Source: JAZQNC01 sp045536155
GTDB taxonomy: Bacteria; Bacillota; Clostridia; Oscillospirales; CAG-272
Length of the DNA stretch: 6,514 nucleotides
Reading direction: 5' to 3'
Assembly (NCBI GenBank): GCA_045536155.1
Contig: JAZSMZ010000114.1
Span: 1-6,514, forward strand
Below the pieces are notes generated by a model. It searched no databases and was not told where the DNA came from. It saw only the letters and a program-made list of their open reading frames with translations. This document shows, in pieces, positions 1-5,704 of the stretch (position 1 is the first letter of the stretch; the number at the start of each line of letters is the position of its first letter). The translations under genes were made by a program, and so were the position numbers.

Positions 1-13
1 TGTCTTCAAACAT
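1..13 (-). CDS. Probable 5' end of a gene leaving the window (first four codons)
   Basis: On the minus strand an ATG at 13-11 is followed by codons for Phe-Glu-Asp before the window ends. It is preceded by a purine-rich AGAGAGG ending 8 bases upstream, a well-placed Shine-Dalgarno sequence. Only M-F-E-D can be read, so no function can be given. The leader (AGGTACT, then A-rich bases and ATG) closely resembles that of gpr in this window, which supports a real start. The gene would lie downstream of the sigma factor and tRNA-like sequence in the same orientation. It could still be chance. Confidence 0.4.
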
Positions 14-39
14 TTTTAGTACCTCTCTCGTGTATTTAT

Positions 40-105
40 TTGCCCCGCACGGACTCGCACCGCCATCTCTGAAACAACGCCCTTCTAAATTAAGCTACTT
101 GGGCA
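40..105 (-). tRNA. Degenerate, shortened tRNA-like sequence
   Basis: Read on the minus strand this resembles a tRNA. A UGCCC 5' end can pair with GGGCA at the 3' end. A D-arm-like segment has TAGCTT paired with GGGC around an AAT-rich loop. A T-arm-like GGTGCGAGTCC differs by one base from the common GGTTCGAGTCC. A weak anticodon arm with three G-U pairs would have the loop UUCAGAG, giving anticodon CAG. It is only about 66 nt, some 7-10 short of a normal tRNA. The anticodon and T arms leave no room for a variable loop, the inner acceptor pairs do not form, and CCA is not encoded. I read it as a decayed or deleted tRNA gene. A functional unusual tRNA or chance resemblance are alternatives, and the anticodon should not be trusted. 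Confidence 0.33.
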
Positions 106-119
106 TATATAGAAATTTT

Positions 120-140
120 AATATAATTAAAAATTATATT
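120..140. repeat. AT-only perfect inverted repeat (9-bp arms, 3-base loop)
   Basis: Arms at 120-128 and 132-140 are exact reverse complements around AAA. The repeat lies between the sigma-factor stop codon and the tRNA-like sequence. Because it contains only A and T it would be a weak hairpin. It may slow transcription past the sigma gene or be part of an AT-rich promoter for the tRNA-like element. Chance is plausible in DNA this AT-rich. Confidence 0.35.
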
Positions 141-160
141 CGCTCTTTAAATGTCGATAT

Positions 161-697
161 TTATATCAATTTTCTGATCTTAGCTCTAATTCTATATATA
201 GCGTTGTCAATCGATTTACGAGCCAATCCCAATGACGACCCAATATCTTCGTTTGCCGTTCCGGAAATATATAGTTTAAATACCGATTTTTCAAGTTCTG
301 TAAGACTCTGCTCGATCTTCTCCACCAAAGCATCAAAGCCCGCCGCGTTTATCGCCGCATATTCGGGATTGTCGTCTTCGTTTGCGATAAGATCCTCGCA
401 AAGCTCATCGGTCATGCATCTGCGACGGCGCAGAATGCTGATAAGCCGATTTCTTATACAAATTTTTGCATACAGACCGAATGTCACGCTTGTTTTGGAC
501 GGATCGTAGCTGCAGGCGGCCATGTAAAGTGCAATTATTGCCTCCTGACGGAAATCGTCGCCGTCCATGTCGGGCAGGGACATAAGGTTTTGTGTAAGAT
601 TGTCTATAAGCGGGGTGTACTGCTTTTCAATCGAAGCAAATGCCCCGTCGTCGCCTTTTTTCAGCGAAACGAGCAATTCGTTAATACTGTTATCCAA
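161..697 (-). CDS. Sigma-70 family RNA polymerase sigma factor, sigma-H (Spo0H)-like
   Basis: This 178-residue protein should bind RNA polymerase core and direct promoter choice. Region 2 spans about residues 15-92, with the core-binding helix DDFRQEAIIALYMAACSYDP (47-66) and a basic region-2.4 stretch ending RNRLISILRRRR. Region 4, the helix-turn-helix for the -35 element, spans about 131-176 and ends KSIDNAIYRIRAKIRK. That end closely resembles the corresponding part of Bacillus sigma-H, which controls entry into sporulation. No regions 1.1 or 3 are evident. It is shorter than B. subtilis sigma-H (about 218 residues), so exact orthology is inferred and another ECF-like or 30-type sigma is possible. 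The start is a TTG at 697, the first possible start after an in-frame stop two codons upstream, with a weak GGTAG ribosome site 6 bases away. The gene has its own strong promoter. Confidence 0.85.
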   Translation of the reverse strand: MDNSINELLVSLKKGDDGAFASIEKQYTPLIDNLTQNLMSLPDMDGDDFRQEAIIALYMAACSYDPSKTSVTFGLYAKICIRNRLISILRRRRCMTDELCEDLIANEDDNPEYAAINAAGFDALVEKIEQSLTELEKSVFKLYISGTANEDIGSSLGLARKSIDNAIYRIRAKIRKLI

Positions 698-773
698 ATT
701 GATCTACCGTATATCAAAATTATATGTATCTCTTGCCTCAAAATGGGACAATATACACAATCATACTTACATT

Positions 774-801
774 ATTATAACATTAATTAAAAATTTGTCA
801 A
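774..801 (-). promoter_or_regulatory. Near-consensus sigma-A promoter for the sigma-factor gene
   Basis: On the minus strand a perfect TTGACA (801-796) and a perfect TATAAT (779-774) are separated by 16 bases. The -10 is preceded by TG one base upstream, giving an extended -10. Upstream of the -35 lie A/T tracts (about 802-835) that could act as an UP element. Transcription would start near 767, giving a leader of roughly 70 bases before the TTG start. The remaining intergenic DNA up to 912 is AT-rich, with no gene and no clear terminator for the upstream DUF4364 gene. Confidence 0.8.
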
Positions 802-912
802 TAGATTTTTTAAAAAAAATTATACTTTTTGAGCAATTTTTGCGTTTTGTCGTGTAAATAGTTGTGTTTTTTGTCTAAAATGACATCAAAGTCGCATGCA
901 TTCGCACAAAAA

Positions 913-1458
913 TCACTGGAGCAAATAATTTACCTCACCCGACAGCAGCGCCAGAATTCCGCGGTAAACTATCTCGGGCTTGTCGTAAAAATTTGCCTTC
1001 ATCTTTTCGTACTGCTGTTCGTTGTCCAAAACGAGGCTGACGCTCACCATCTCCTCGTTCTTTTCGCGTATCGAGCAGCAAATGTCGTAGCGTCCGTCCT
1101 CACGAAGTCCGCCCGTGCAGCGCAGATTCGCCCCTCTCTTTTTAAAGGAGAGCAGTCGGAGTGCATTTTTAAGGCTTTTATCGCGTATAGTGATGAGCAG
1201 ATTGCTTTCAAGACTGTCGGCAACCTCGCTTCCCTGCGCGGTGACACGGTATTTTTCGCACTCGCCCTCGCGGATCTCCTCGATATTACCCGTTTCAAGC
1301 AGCTCGGCAAAGCAGGAAACGAAATCGAAGTAGTTTACCAGCCCGTCCTGCACGACGATGTCGTTTATATCCGAAAACTCAAGCGGATAGGAAACGTGGC
1401 GCATAAGGTACAATATGAATATTTTGATATCGTTTTTTTCCTTTAAAACGGTCTGCAT
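913..1458 (-). CDS. DUF4364 family protein
   Basis: This 181-residue soluble protein has no signal peptide or membrane segment. Its pattern matches DUF4364, a family of about 170-190 residues found mainly in Clostridia. Residues about 9-75 look like a winged helix-turn-helix: helix NDIKIFILYLMRHV, the stretch FSDINDIVVQDGLVNYFDFVSCFAELLETGNI, then YRVTAQG typical of a wing. The rest alternates charged helices and strands and ends near a hydrophobic helix GILALLSGEVNYLLQ. A transcription-factor or DNA-binding role is inferred from the fold only, since the family's function is unknown to me. The ATG at 1458 has GGAG about 10 bases upstream. The gene lies 101 bp after the lipoprotein gene, separated by a hairpin, so it may depend on read-through or a weak promoter I cannot place convincingly. 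Confidence 0.75.
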   Translation of the reverse strand: MQTVLKEKNDIKIFILYLMRHVSYPLEFSDINDIVVQDGLVNYFDFVSCFAELLETGNIEEIREGECEKYRVTAQGSEVADSLESNLLITIRDKSLKNALRLLSFKKRGANLRCTGGLREDGRYDICCSIREKNEEMVSVSLVLDNEQQYEKMKANFYDKPEIVYRGILALLSGEVNYLLQ

Positions 1459-1512
1459 TTATTTTTCACTCCGCTTCCTTGTGATTTTTGTGTCGCGATT
1501 TTTAAGTCGCAA

Positions 1513-1540
1513 CGACCCAAGGCGAAACCGCCTTGGGTCG
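1513..1540 (-). terminator. Strong 12-bp stem-loop downstream of the peptide-binding lipoprotein gene
   Basis: Arms 1513-1524 and 1529-1540 pair perfectly over 12 bp around a four-base loop (AAAC on the plus strand). The stem lies 20 bases beyond the lipoprotein stop codon. On the minus strand the downstream sequence (TTGCGACTTAAAAATCGC) lacks a proper U run. It may therefore be a partial terminator or an mRNA 3'-end stabiliser, letting some transcription reach the DUF4364 gene. Confidence 0.65.
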
Positions 1541-1559
1541 TGGATCTTCGATGTGAAAC

Positions 1560-3302
1560 TTACGCTTCGGCACCAACGGTGATCGCTTCGATCTCAAAGT
1601 CTTCAAAGTTCTTGAACTTGACCTTGGAGAAATCGGCAAATCCGAACCACGGAACAAACTTAAGTCCGCTGATGTCAGAGTGATTCATGTAATAGTTCTG
1701 GTATGTGAAGAGAGGCATTACCGGCATATCCTCGACAAGGATCTTTTCGGCATCATGCATAGCAGAAAGGCGAGTTGCCTCGTCAGCGGCATTGAACGCC
1801 TCGTCGATCTTTGCATCGTATGCGGGATTGTTGTAGCCTGTAACGTGAGGCTTGTCCTCAAATTCGCCTGCAACGAGGTTCTTGGCGGTACCCGAGAACT
1901 GCTTTGCGAAGGGATAGAGGAGAGAGGAGGCATCATTGGATGCTGCAAGCCAGTCAACAGCGATAACGTCGTAGTCGCCTACAGAGTATCTTGCGCTGTA
2001 TTCGTCCTCGTAAACGTAGTATTCGCTCTCGGTCATATACTTTCTGGCCTCGAGCTCTTCGACCTTGACATCAAAGCCAAGCTCTTTCCATGCATCGCGG
2101 CAGTATTCTGCAACGGCACGGTCAACTTCGTTTGCTCTGATGGTGATGGTGAAGCTCTTTTCGCTTGCATTTGCGGTAAGGCGCTTAGCCTCGGCCATGT
2201 TGGCATTCGATGCGATAAGCTCGCCCGAAACAGAAGCGAAAGATTTCTTATGGCTGTCTTCGAACACACCCTTGCCGTTTACCATACCGGTTGCCGCTTT
2301 GGCAAACACGATGATCTCGGCGAGCGCCGCTCTGTCGATCGCCATCGAAAGACCGCGGCGGACGTCGGCGTTGTCGAAGGGTGCGCGGGTGGTATTGAAG
2401 AAGTAGGTGTGAGTATACATCGAGTCAAGGAGCTTGACCTCTTTCTTATACTCTGCACGGTCGGCAAGAGCAAGCTCGCCGATGTACATAACCTTATCTT
2501 CGTTGTATCTTGCAAGCTCCGCAGATGCATCGGTATCGAACTTGATCTGCAAGCGGTAAGGAGTTACGAACTTCTTAACGCTGTCGCGCTCAACGTCGCG
2601 GCGATAGTACGAGTTTCTCTCAAGAACGAGAGTAGTGCCGATAACGAAGTTACGAACGGTGAAGGGACCGTTGGTAACGATGGTGGTCGAGTTGGTGGAC
2701 CAGTTTTCAACTCTGTTTACGCTGTCCTCGCGAAGCGGAACGAGCAGGGGAGATGCGCAGTAACGAAGGAATCTGTCAACGTCGATATCGCGCTCGAACT
2801 GCACCTGCAAAACGTATGTATCGGCAGCGTAAACGCCGAGGTCGTCGATCGAGCAGTCGCCCAACTTAACGTCCTTTGCGTTCTTGATGTCGTAAAGCAT
2901 AGCTGCAGCTTCGCTCTGGAACTCAGGCTCCATGATGCGCTTCCACGCGTAAACGAAATCGTCGGACGAAACGAAACGGCCGTCACTCCAAGCAGTTTCT
3001 TTAAGCTTGAATTCGAGCATATAGTAATCGTCCTTGGGATCGCTCTTATATGTCCAGCTTTCGGCAGCGGCACCAACTATCTTGCCGTTGCTTTCAACCT
3101 TGGTAAGACCTTCAAAAATAAGTCCGAGAACCTTGATTGCCGCATCGTCTGTATGAGCATAAGCGGGGTCAAGAGTTCTTACTTCACCCGAAAGATATAT
3201 CGGAATTGTCGCGCCCTTGTCCTCGTTTTCGAGGTCGACGCAAGATGCAAGCGTTGCTGCGAGCATGACAAAACAAAGCAGCAAAGATAACGCTTTCTTC
3301 AT
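1560..3302 (-). CDS. Oligopeptide ABC transporter substrate-binding lipoprotein (SBP family 5, OppA/DppA type)
   Basis: This 580-residue extracytoplasmic binding protein should capture peptides (or, in some family members, nickel or sugars) and deliver them to an ABC permease. The N-terminus is a lipoprotein signal: KK, a hydrophobic stretch, then lipobox L-A-S-C with Cys21 as the lipidation site, followed by an acidic linker. Family-5 landmarks appear in order: VRTLDPAYA (41-49), FEGLTK (63-68), WSDGRF (105-110), NGPFTVRNF (211-219), NSYYRRD (230-236), VRRGLSMAIDR (314-324), YNNPAYDAKIDEA (490-502) and PLFTYQNYYMN (530-540). The length is typical for OppA. The start is fixed by a perfect AGGAGG 8 bases upstream of the ATG. 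No permease or ATPase genes adjoin it, so it is an orphan binding protein that probably uses a transporter encoded elsewhere. Its substrate cannot be read from the sequence. Confidence 0.93.
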   Translation of the reverse strand: MKKALSLLLCFVMLAATLASCVDLENEDKGATIPIYLSGEVRTLDPAYAHTDDAAIKVLGLIFEGLTKVESNGKIVGAAAESWTYKSDPKDDYYMLEFKLKETAWSDGRFVSSDDFVYAWKRIMEPEFQSEAAAMLYDIKNAKDVKLGDCSIDDLGVYAADTYVLQVQFERDIDVDRFLRYCASPLLVPLREDSVNRVENWSTNSTTIVTNGPFTVRNFVIGTTLVLERNSYYRRDVERDSVKKFVTPYRLQIKFDTDASAELARYNEDKVMYIGELALADRAEYKKEVKLLDSMYTHTYFFNTTRAPFDNADVRRGLSMAIDRAALAEIIVFAKAATGMVNGKGVFEDSHKKSFASVSGELIASNANMAEAKRLTANASEKSFTITIRANEVDRAVAEYCRDAWKELGFDVKVEELEARKYMTESEYYVYEDEYSARYSVGDYDVIAVDWLAASNDASSLLYPFAKQFSGTAKNLVAGEFEDKPHVTGYNNPAYDAKIDEAFNAADEATRLSAMHDAEKILVEDMPVMPLFTYQNYYMNHSDISGLKFVPWFGFADFSKVKFKNFEDFEIEAITVGAEA

Positions 3303-3341
3303 CGGGGATTCCTCCTAAGTCAATAAAAAAATAAACCGTTT

Positions 3342-3373
3342 GTACCAAAAACGACATTTGGGCATTTTGGTAC
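3342..3373 (-). promoter_or_regulatory. Inverted repeat at the predicted mRNA 5' end of the lipoprotein gene
   Basis: GTACCAAAA (3342-3350) and TTTTGGTAC (3365-3373) are perfect 9-bp inverted arms around a 14-base spacer. The right arm begins 7 bases downstream of the TATAAT box, so the hairpin would start at or next to the first transcribed base. Such 5'-terminal hairpins can protect mRNA from decay. Alternatively it is an operator overlapping +1 for a dimeric repressor. It lies too far from the ribosome site (3311-3316) to mask it directly. Confidence 0.55.
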
Positions 3374-3379
3374 TTTATT

Positions 3380-3408
3380 ATTATAACATCAAAATCAAAT
3401 ATAATCAA
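3380..3408 (-). promoter_or_regulatory. Sigma-A promoter for the peptide-binding lipoprotein gene
   Basis: On the minus strand TTGATT (3408-3403, four of six matches to TTGACA) and a perfect TATAAT (3385-3380) are separated by 17 bases. The -10 carries the extended TG element one base upstream. A 13-base stretch around this -10, ATGTTATAATAAT, is identical to that in the sigma-factor promoter. Transcription would start near 3373, giving a leader of about 70 bases. Confidence 0.75.
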
Positions 3409-3471
3409 TGCCTATTCGTCGACTAAAATTCATTTCATGTATTTGCACAATATTAGCACGCGCTTTTTGGA

Positions 3472-3485
3472 CATTATGCATAATG
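3472..3485. promoter_or_regulatory. Perfect 14-bp palindrome between the divergent lipoprotein and gpr genes
   Basis: CATTATGCATAATG reads the same on both strands. It lies about 64 bases upstream of the lipoprotein -35 element and 104 bases upstream of the gpr start. Its position and symmetry suit a dimeric regulator's operator, though no regulator can be named. Each half (CATAATG) also resembles a sigma-G -10 element (CATNNTA) at its first positions, but I find no matching -35 at the right distance. Confidence 0.4.
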
Positions 3486-3499
3486 CGTCTTCACGAATA

Positions 3500-3516
3500 A
3501 CCGCCCAAAAAGCGGT
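3500..3516. repeat. Short inverted repeat upstream of gpr
   Basis: ACCGC and GCGGT form a 5-bp stem around CCAAAAA. It directly follows CGAATA (3494-3499), which resembles the -35 element of forespore sigma-F/sigma-G promoters. The sequence 17 bases later, CAATATT, matches a sigma-G -10 poorly. I therefore do not call a promoter here. The forespore promoter expected for gpr remains unplaced. Confidence 0.25.
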
Positions 3517-3589
3517 CAATATTCATCTTTGCAGAGGTAATTTCAGCGCCCGAAGCATCAGAGCGCAATGTTTTTGAAAGGTACTTAAA

Positions 3590-4471
3590 ATGATAAAAAA
3601 AAGCGATTATATAAGAACAGACCTTGCTTTTGAGAGCGAGGTGGGTGCGAAAAAGGCGCACACGGTAAAGGAGGATTTCGAAGGCATTTCGCTGTCGGTT
3701 ATGACGGTGGACAGCGACGAGCTTGCGGCGCTTTTGAAAAAGCAAAAGGGGCAATACATTACTATAAACATCGGCAATCCCTGCTATTTCGGCGAAAAGG
3801 AGAGCGATCGCGCATCAAGGTGCATTGCCAAATATATAAAACAGCTCGCCGCACATCACCGTGTTGCGCTTGACAACGTCATGGTGGTGGGGCTGGGCAA
3901 CCGCATGATGACCGCCGACGCGCTCGGTCCGCTCACCGTTGACAAAACGGTGGTCACCCGCCACATCAAAGAGCAGGACCCTTCCCTCTTTCGCTCGGTG
4001 ACCTCATCGGTGATATCGGCAATATCGCCGGGAGTGGTCGGTCAGACGGGAATCGAAACGGCCGAGCTGGTGCTCGGCGCCGCAGAACGGGCAAAGCCCG
4101 ATCTTGTCATTCTCATCGATGCGCTCGCCGCCCGATCGTGCGACAGGCTGGGCACGACGGTGCAGCTCTCTTCCTCGGGTATCTGCCCCGGCTCGGGGGT
4201 GGGCAACCGCAGATATTCGATCGACCGAGACACGCTGGGAATTCCCGTCATCACCGTCGGCGTGCCAATGGTGGTCGACTCGTCGACGCTCGTCTGCGAC
4301 GTGCTTTGGCGGGCGGGGATCGAGAATATATCCGACCAGATCAGCGGCGTTTTGAAAAACGGTCTGTCATTTTTCGTCTGCCTGCGCGACAGCGACAGCG
4401 TTGCCGAAAAATGCGCCTCGATCATCGCCGATGCGCTGAATATGGCCTTTAAAAACGATGGTCTGTCATAA
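3590..4471 (+). CDS. gpr: Germination protease GPR (spore protease, peptidase A25)
   Basis: GPR is made in the forespore as a zymogen and degrades small acid-soluble spore proteins (SASPs) at germination, freeing DNA and amino acids. This 293-residue protein shows the autoprocessing-like site RTDLAFE (9-15) after a short propeptide, the block VVGLGNRMMTADALGP (99-114) with catalytic-type Asp110, PGVVGQTGIET (147-157), LIDALAARS (175-183) with Asp177, and PGSGVGNRR (200-208). The two Asp residues correspond to those reported as catalytic in the Bacillus enzyme. It is about 75 residues shorter than Bacillus GPR. The loss falls between VPMVVDSS and the C-terminal LSFFVCLRDSDSVAEK, where Bacillus has an extra segment. 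The ATG has GAAAGG 8 bases upstream. It lies 45 bp before spoIIP, the usual gene partner. Confidence 0.96.
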   Translation: MIKKSDYIRTDLAFESEVGAKKAHTVKEDFEGISLSVMTVDSDELAALLKKQKGQYITINIGNPCYFGEKESDRASRCIAKYIKQLAAHHRVALDNVMVVGLGNRMMTADALGPLTVDKTVVTRHIKEQDPSLFRSVTSSVISAISPGVVGQTGIETAELVLGAAERAKPDLVILIDALAARSCDRLGTTVQLSSSGICPGSGVGNRRYSIDRDTLGIPVITVGVPMVVDSSTLVCDVLWRAGIENISDQISGVLKNGLSFFVCLRDSDSVAEKCASIIADALNMAFKNDGLS

Positions 4472-4500
4472 AAAAAGAGGGGTGATAATATTATTAAATT

Positions 4501-4513
4501 GAAAGGATGTGAT
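4501..4513 (+). promoter_or_regulatory. Ribosome binding site that fixes the spoIIP start
   Basis: GAAAGGATGTGAT matches the complement of the 16S rRNA 3' end (GAAAGGAGGTGAT) at 12 of 13 positions. The TTG at 4517-4519 follows at ideal spacing. The earlier in-frame TTG at 4499 would overlap this site. Its only candidate ribosome site, GAGGGGTGA at 4477-4485, ends 13 bases away from it. Confidence 0.65.
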
Positions 4514-4516
4514 ATT

Positions 4517-5605
4517 TTGCCCGAGCTTTCCCAAAGACTCTTTACACTTTTTCGATACATTTTCATATCGCTTACCGCGGCATCGGTGTCAGCCTCGATG
4601 ATAATCGGTCTGTCCGACGAGATAAAAGTACGCTTGCGCGCCCAAAACTCACTTTCGATGCTGAATACACCGACTTACGACAGCGAGATCGTAAGCGATC
4701 TTATATACGACGAGATTTATTTTGAAAGCGAGCAGGCCCACCGCGAGGAGTTTGGCGCGGATACAGCCATCTCCGATGAGAGTTTAACTGTGCCGTCGGA
4801 CGGCGAAATAAAGCAGGTAAAATACGAGCAGGTCGATCTGAGCGCCCCACCCTTTTCACTGATAAATCAGACGTCGTACAATCCAAATCTGCCCTCACTC
4901 ATCGCAAAAAACGAGCAATCGATGCCCGTATACTACATCTCACACAGCGAAAGAACCAAATTCGCAGCCTCCTCTCCCCTCGTTTTGATATACCATACTC
5001 ACGGCACCGAGGCCTTTGCCGAGTGCGAGGAGGGCAATTATCGGTCGGACGATACCGATAAAAACATCGTCGCCGTCGGCCGTGTGCTCGCCGATGCGTT
5101 AAATGAAGCAGGCATACCCGCTATTCATTGCGAAACGATGCACGATTTCGAATCGTACAACGAATCGTACGAAAGATCGGGCAAAACGGTTGGCGAATAC
5201 CTCAAAAAATACCCTTCGATCAAATACGTCCTCGACGTCCACCGCGACGGACTCGAGAGAGCCGACGGCACCGTGATGGTTCCCGTAAGCACTACATACG
5301 GCACCGAATCGGCGCAGATGATGATCGTCGTGGGAAGTGACGAAAACGGAGCAGATCACCCCAATTGGCAGGACAATTTATCGTTTGCTCTCATGCTGCA
5401 AAGCGAGATGTACTCGCTCAATGCAAGCTCGATACGTGCGATAAATCTGCGCGCATCGTCATTTCATCAGCAGTGCTCGCCGGGCGCTCTTCTGCTTGAG
5501 ATAGGATCAAACGGCAACACTCTCGATCAGGCAAAAAACGCCGCCGAGCTGTGCGCTCGCGCACTTTCGGCGGTAATAAAAGAAAAAGAGTCGACAAATC
5601 CTTGA
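4517..5605 (+). CDS. spoIIP: Stage II sporulation protein P (SpoIIP), peptidoglycan amidase/endopeptidase
   Basis: SpoIIP works with SpoIID and SpoIIM at the asymmetric septum. It removes stem peptides from septal peptidoglycan so the mother-cell membrane can engulf the forespore. From the TTG at 4517 the protein has 362 residues. An N-terminal membrane anchor spans about residues 11-31 (LFRYIFISLTAASVSASMII), a variable acidic linker follows to about 110, and the catalytic domain runs from about 135 to the end. Family motifs are LIYHTHGTEAF (157-167, His160 and His162), YVLDVHRDG (237-245, His242) and LLEIGSNGNT (326-335, Glu328). The histidines and the glutamate fit zinc-binding or catalytic residues of this amidase family. 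An alternative TTG at 4499 would add six residues. It is probably co-transcribed with gpr. The stop codon lies in the loop of the terminator hairpin. Confidence 0.95.
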   Translation: MPELSQRLFTLFRYIFISLTAASVSASMIIGLSDEIKVRLRAQNSLSMLNTPTYDSEIVSDLIYDEIYFESEQAHREEFGADTAISDESLTVPSDGEIKQVKYEQVDLSAPPFSLINQTSYNPNLPSLIAKNEQSMPVYYISHSERTKFAASSPLVLIYHTHGTEAFAECEEGNYRSDDTDKNIVAVGRVLADALNEAGIPAIHCETMHDFESYNESYERSGKTVGEYLKKYPSIKYVLDVHRDGLERADGTVMVPVSTTYGTESAQMMIVVGSDENGADHPNWQDNLSFALMLQSEMYSLNASSIRAINLRASSFHQQCSPGALLLEIGSNGNTLDQAKNAAELCARALSAVIKEKESTNP

Positions 5606-5620
5606 TTCGTCGGCTCTTTT
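5584..5620. terminator. Bidirectional terminator at the end of spoIIP
   Basis: AAAAGAGTCGAC (5584-5595) pairs with GTCGGCTCTTTT (5609-5620) over 12 bp with one G-U pair, and the spoIIP stop codon sits in the loop. On the plus strand the U run is short (CTCTTTT). On the minus strand the stem ends in TTTTTCTTTTATT, a better U tract. The same element can therefore stop transcription arriving from the convergent HAD gene, whose mRNA would then extend into the spoIIP 3' end. Confidence 0.75.
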
Positions 5621-5642
5621 GCCGTATATCGGCTTAATTTTT
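5621..5642 (+). terminator. Second small stem-loop with T run after spoIIP
   Basis: GCCG and CGGC (5621-5624, 5630-5633) form a 4-bp stem around TATAT, followed by TTAATTTTT. It directly abuts the first terminator on the gpr-spoIIP side. The weak stem suggests a back-up stop rather than an independent terminator. Confidence 0.4.
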
Positions 5643-5704
5643 ACATTTCTATAAAGAATTACACGTTTTATTCTGCTATAATAGGGTAAAAGGCGCGTTT
5701 TTCG

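Noticed and set aside
30..509. A 159-codon open frame on the plus strand across the tRNA-like sequence and the sigma gene.
   Set aside because: It covers the sigma factor in antisense. Its protein is low-complexity and Ser/Leu-rich, with no recognisable domain.
796..835. TTGTCA and TATACT on the plus strand as a promoter firing rightward from the 698-912 region.
   Set aside because: The spacer is about 20 bases and there is no plus-strand gene downstream.
862..1446. A 194-codon open frame on the plus strand opposite the DUF4364 gene.
   Set aside because: It is a complementary-strand shadow. The minus-strand frame has a ribosome site and family-like sequence, and the plus-strand frame has neither.
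1472..1512. A weak TTGCGA/AAAAAT promoter before the DUF4364 gene.
   Set aside because: Only four of six bases match in each box, and the -10 would almost touch the ribosome site.
1680..3290. A 536-codon open frame on the plus strand inside the lipoprotein gene.
   Set aside because: It is fully antisense to a clearly recognised OppA-type gene. It lacks a ribosome site and any family resemblance, and is rich in Val, Cys and Leu as expected from reading biased codons backwards.
3439..3485. Possible sigma-F or sigma-G promoter for gpr using GTATT as -35 and GGACATTAT or CATTATG as -10.
   Set aside because: The spacing (about 25-28 bases) is far outside the 15-18 expected, and the -10 matches are imperfect.
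3568..3588. A six-codon reading frame (Met-Phe-Leu-Lys-Gly-Thr) ending just before the gpr start, a possible leader peptide.
   Set aside because: It has no good ribosome site of its own, and its codons include the gpr ribosome site, so it is most likely incidental.
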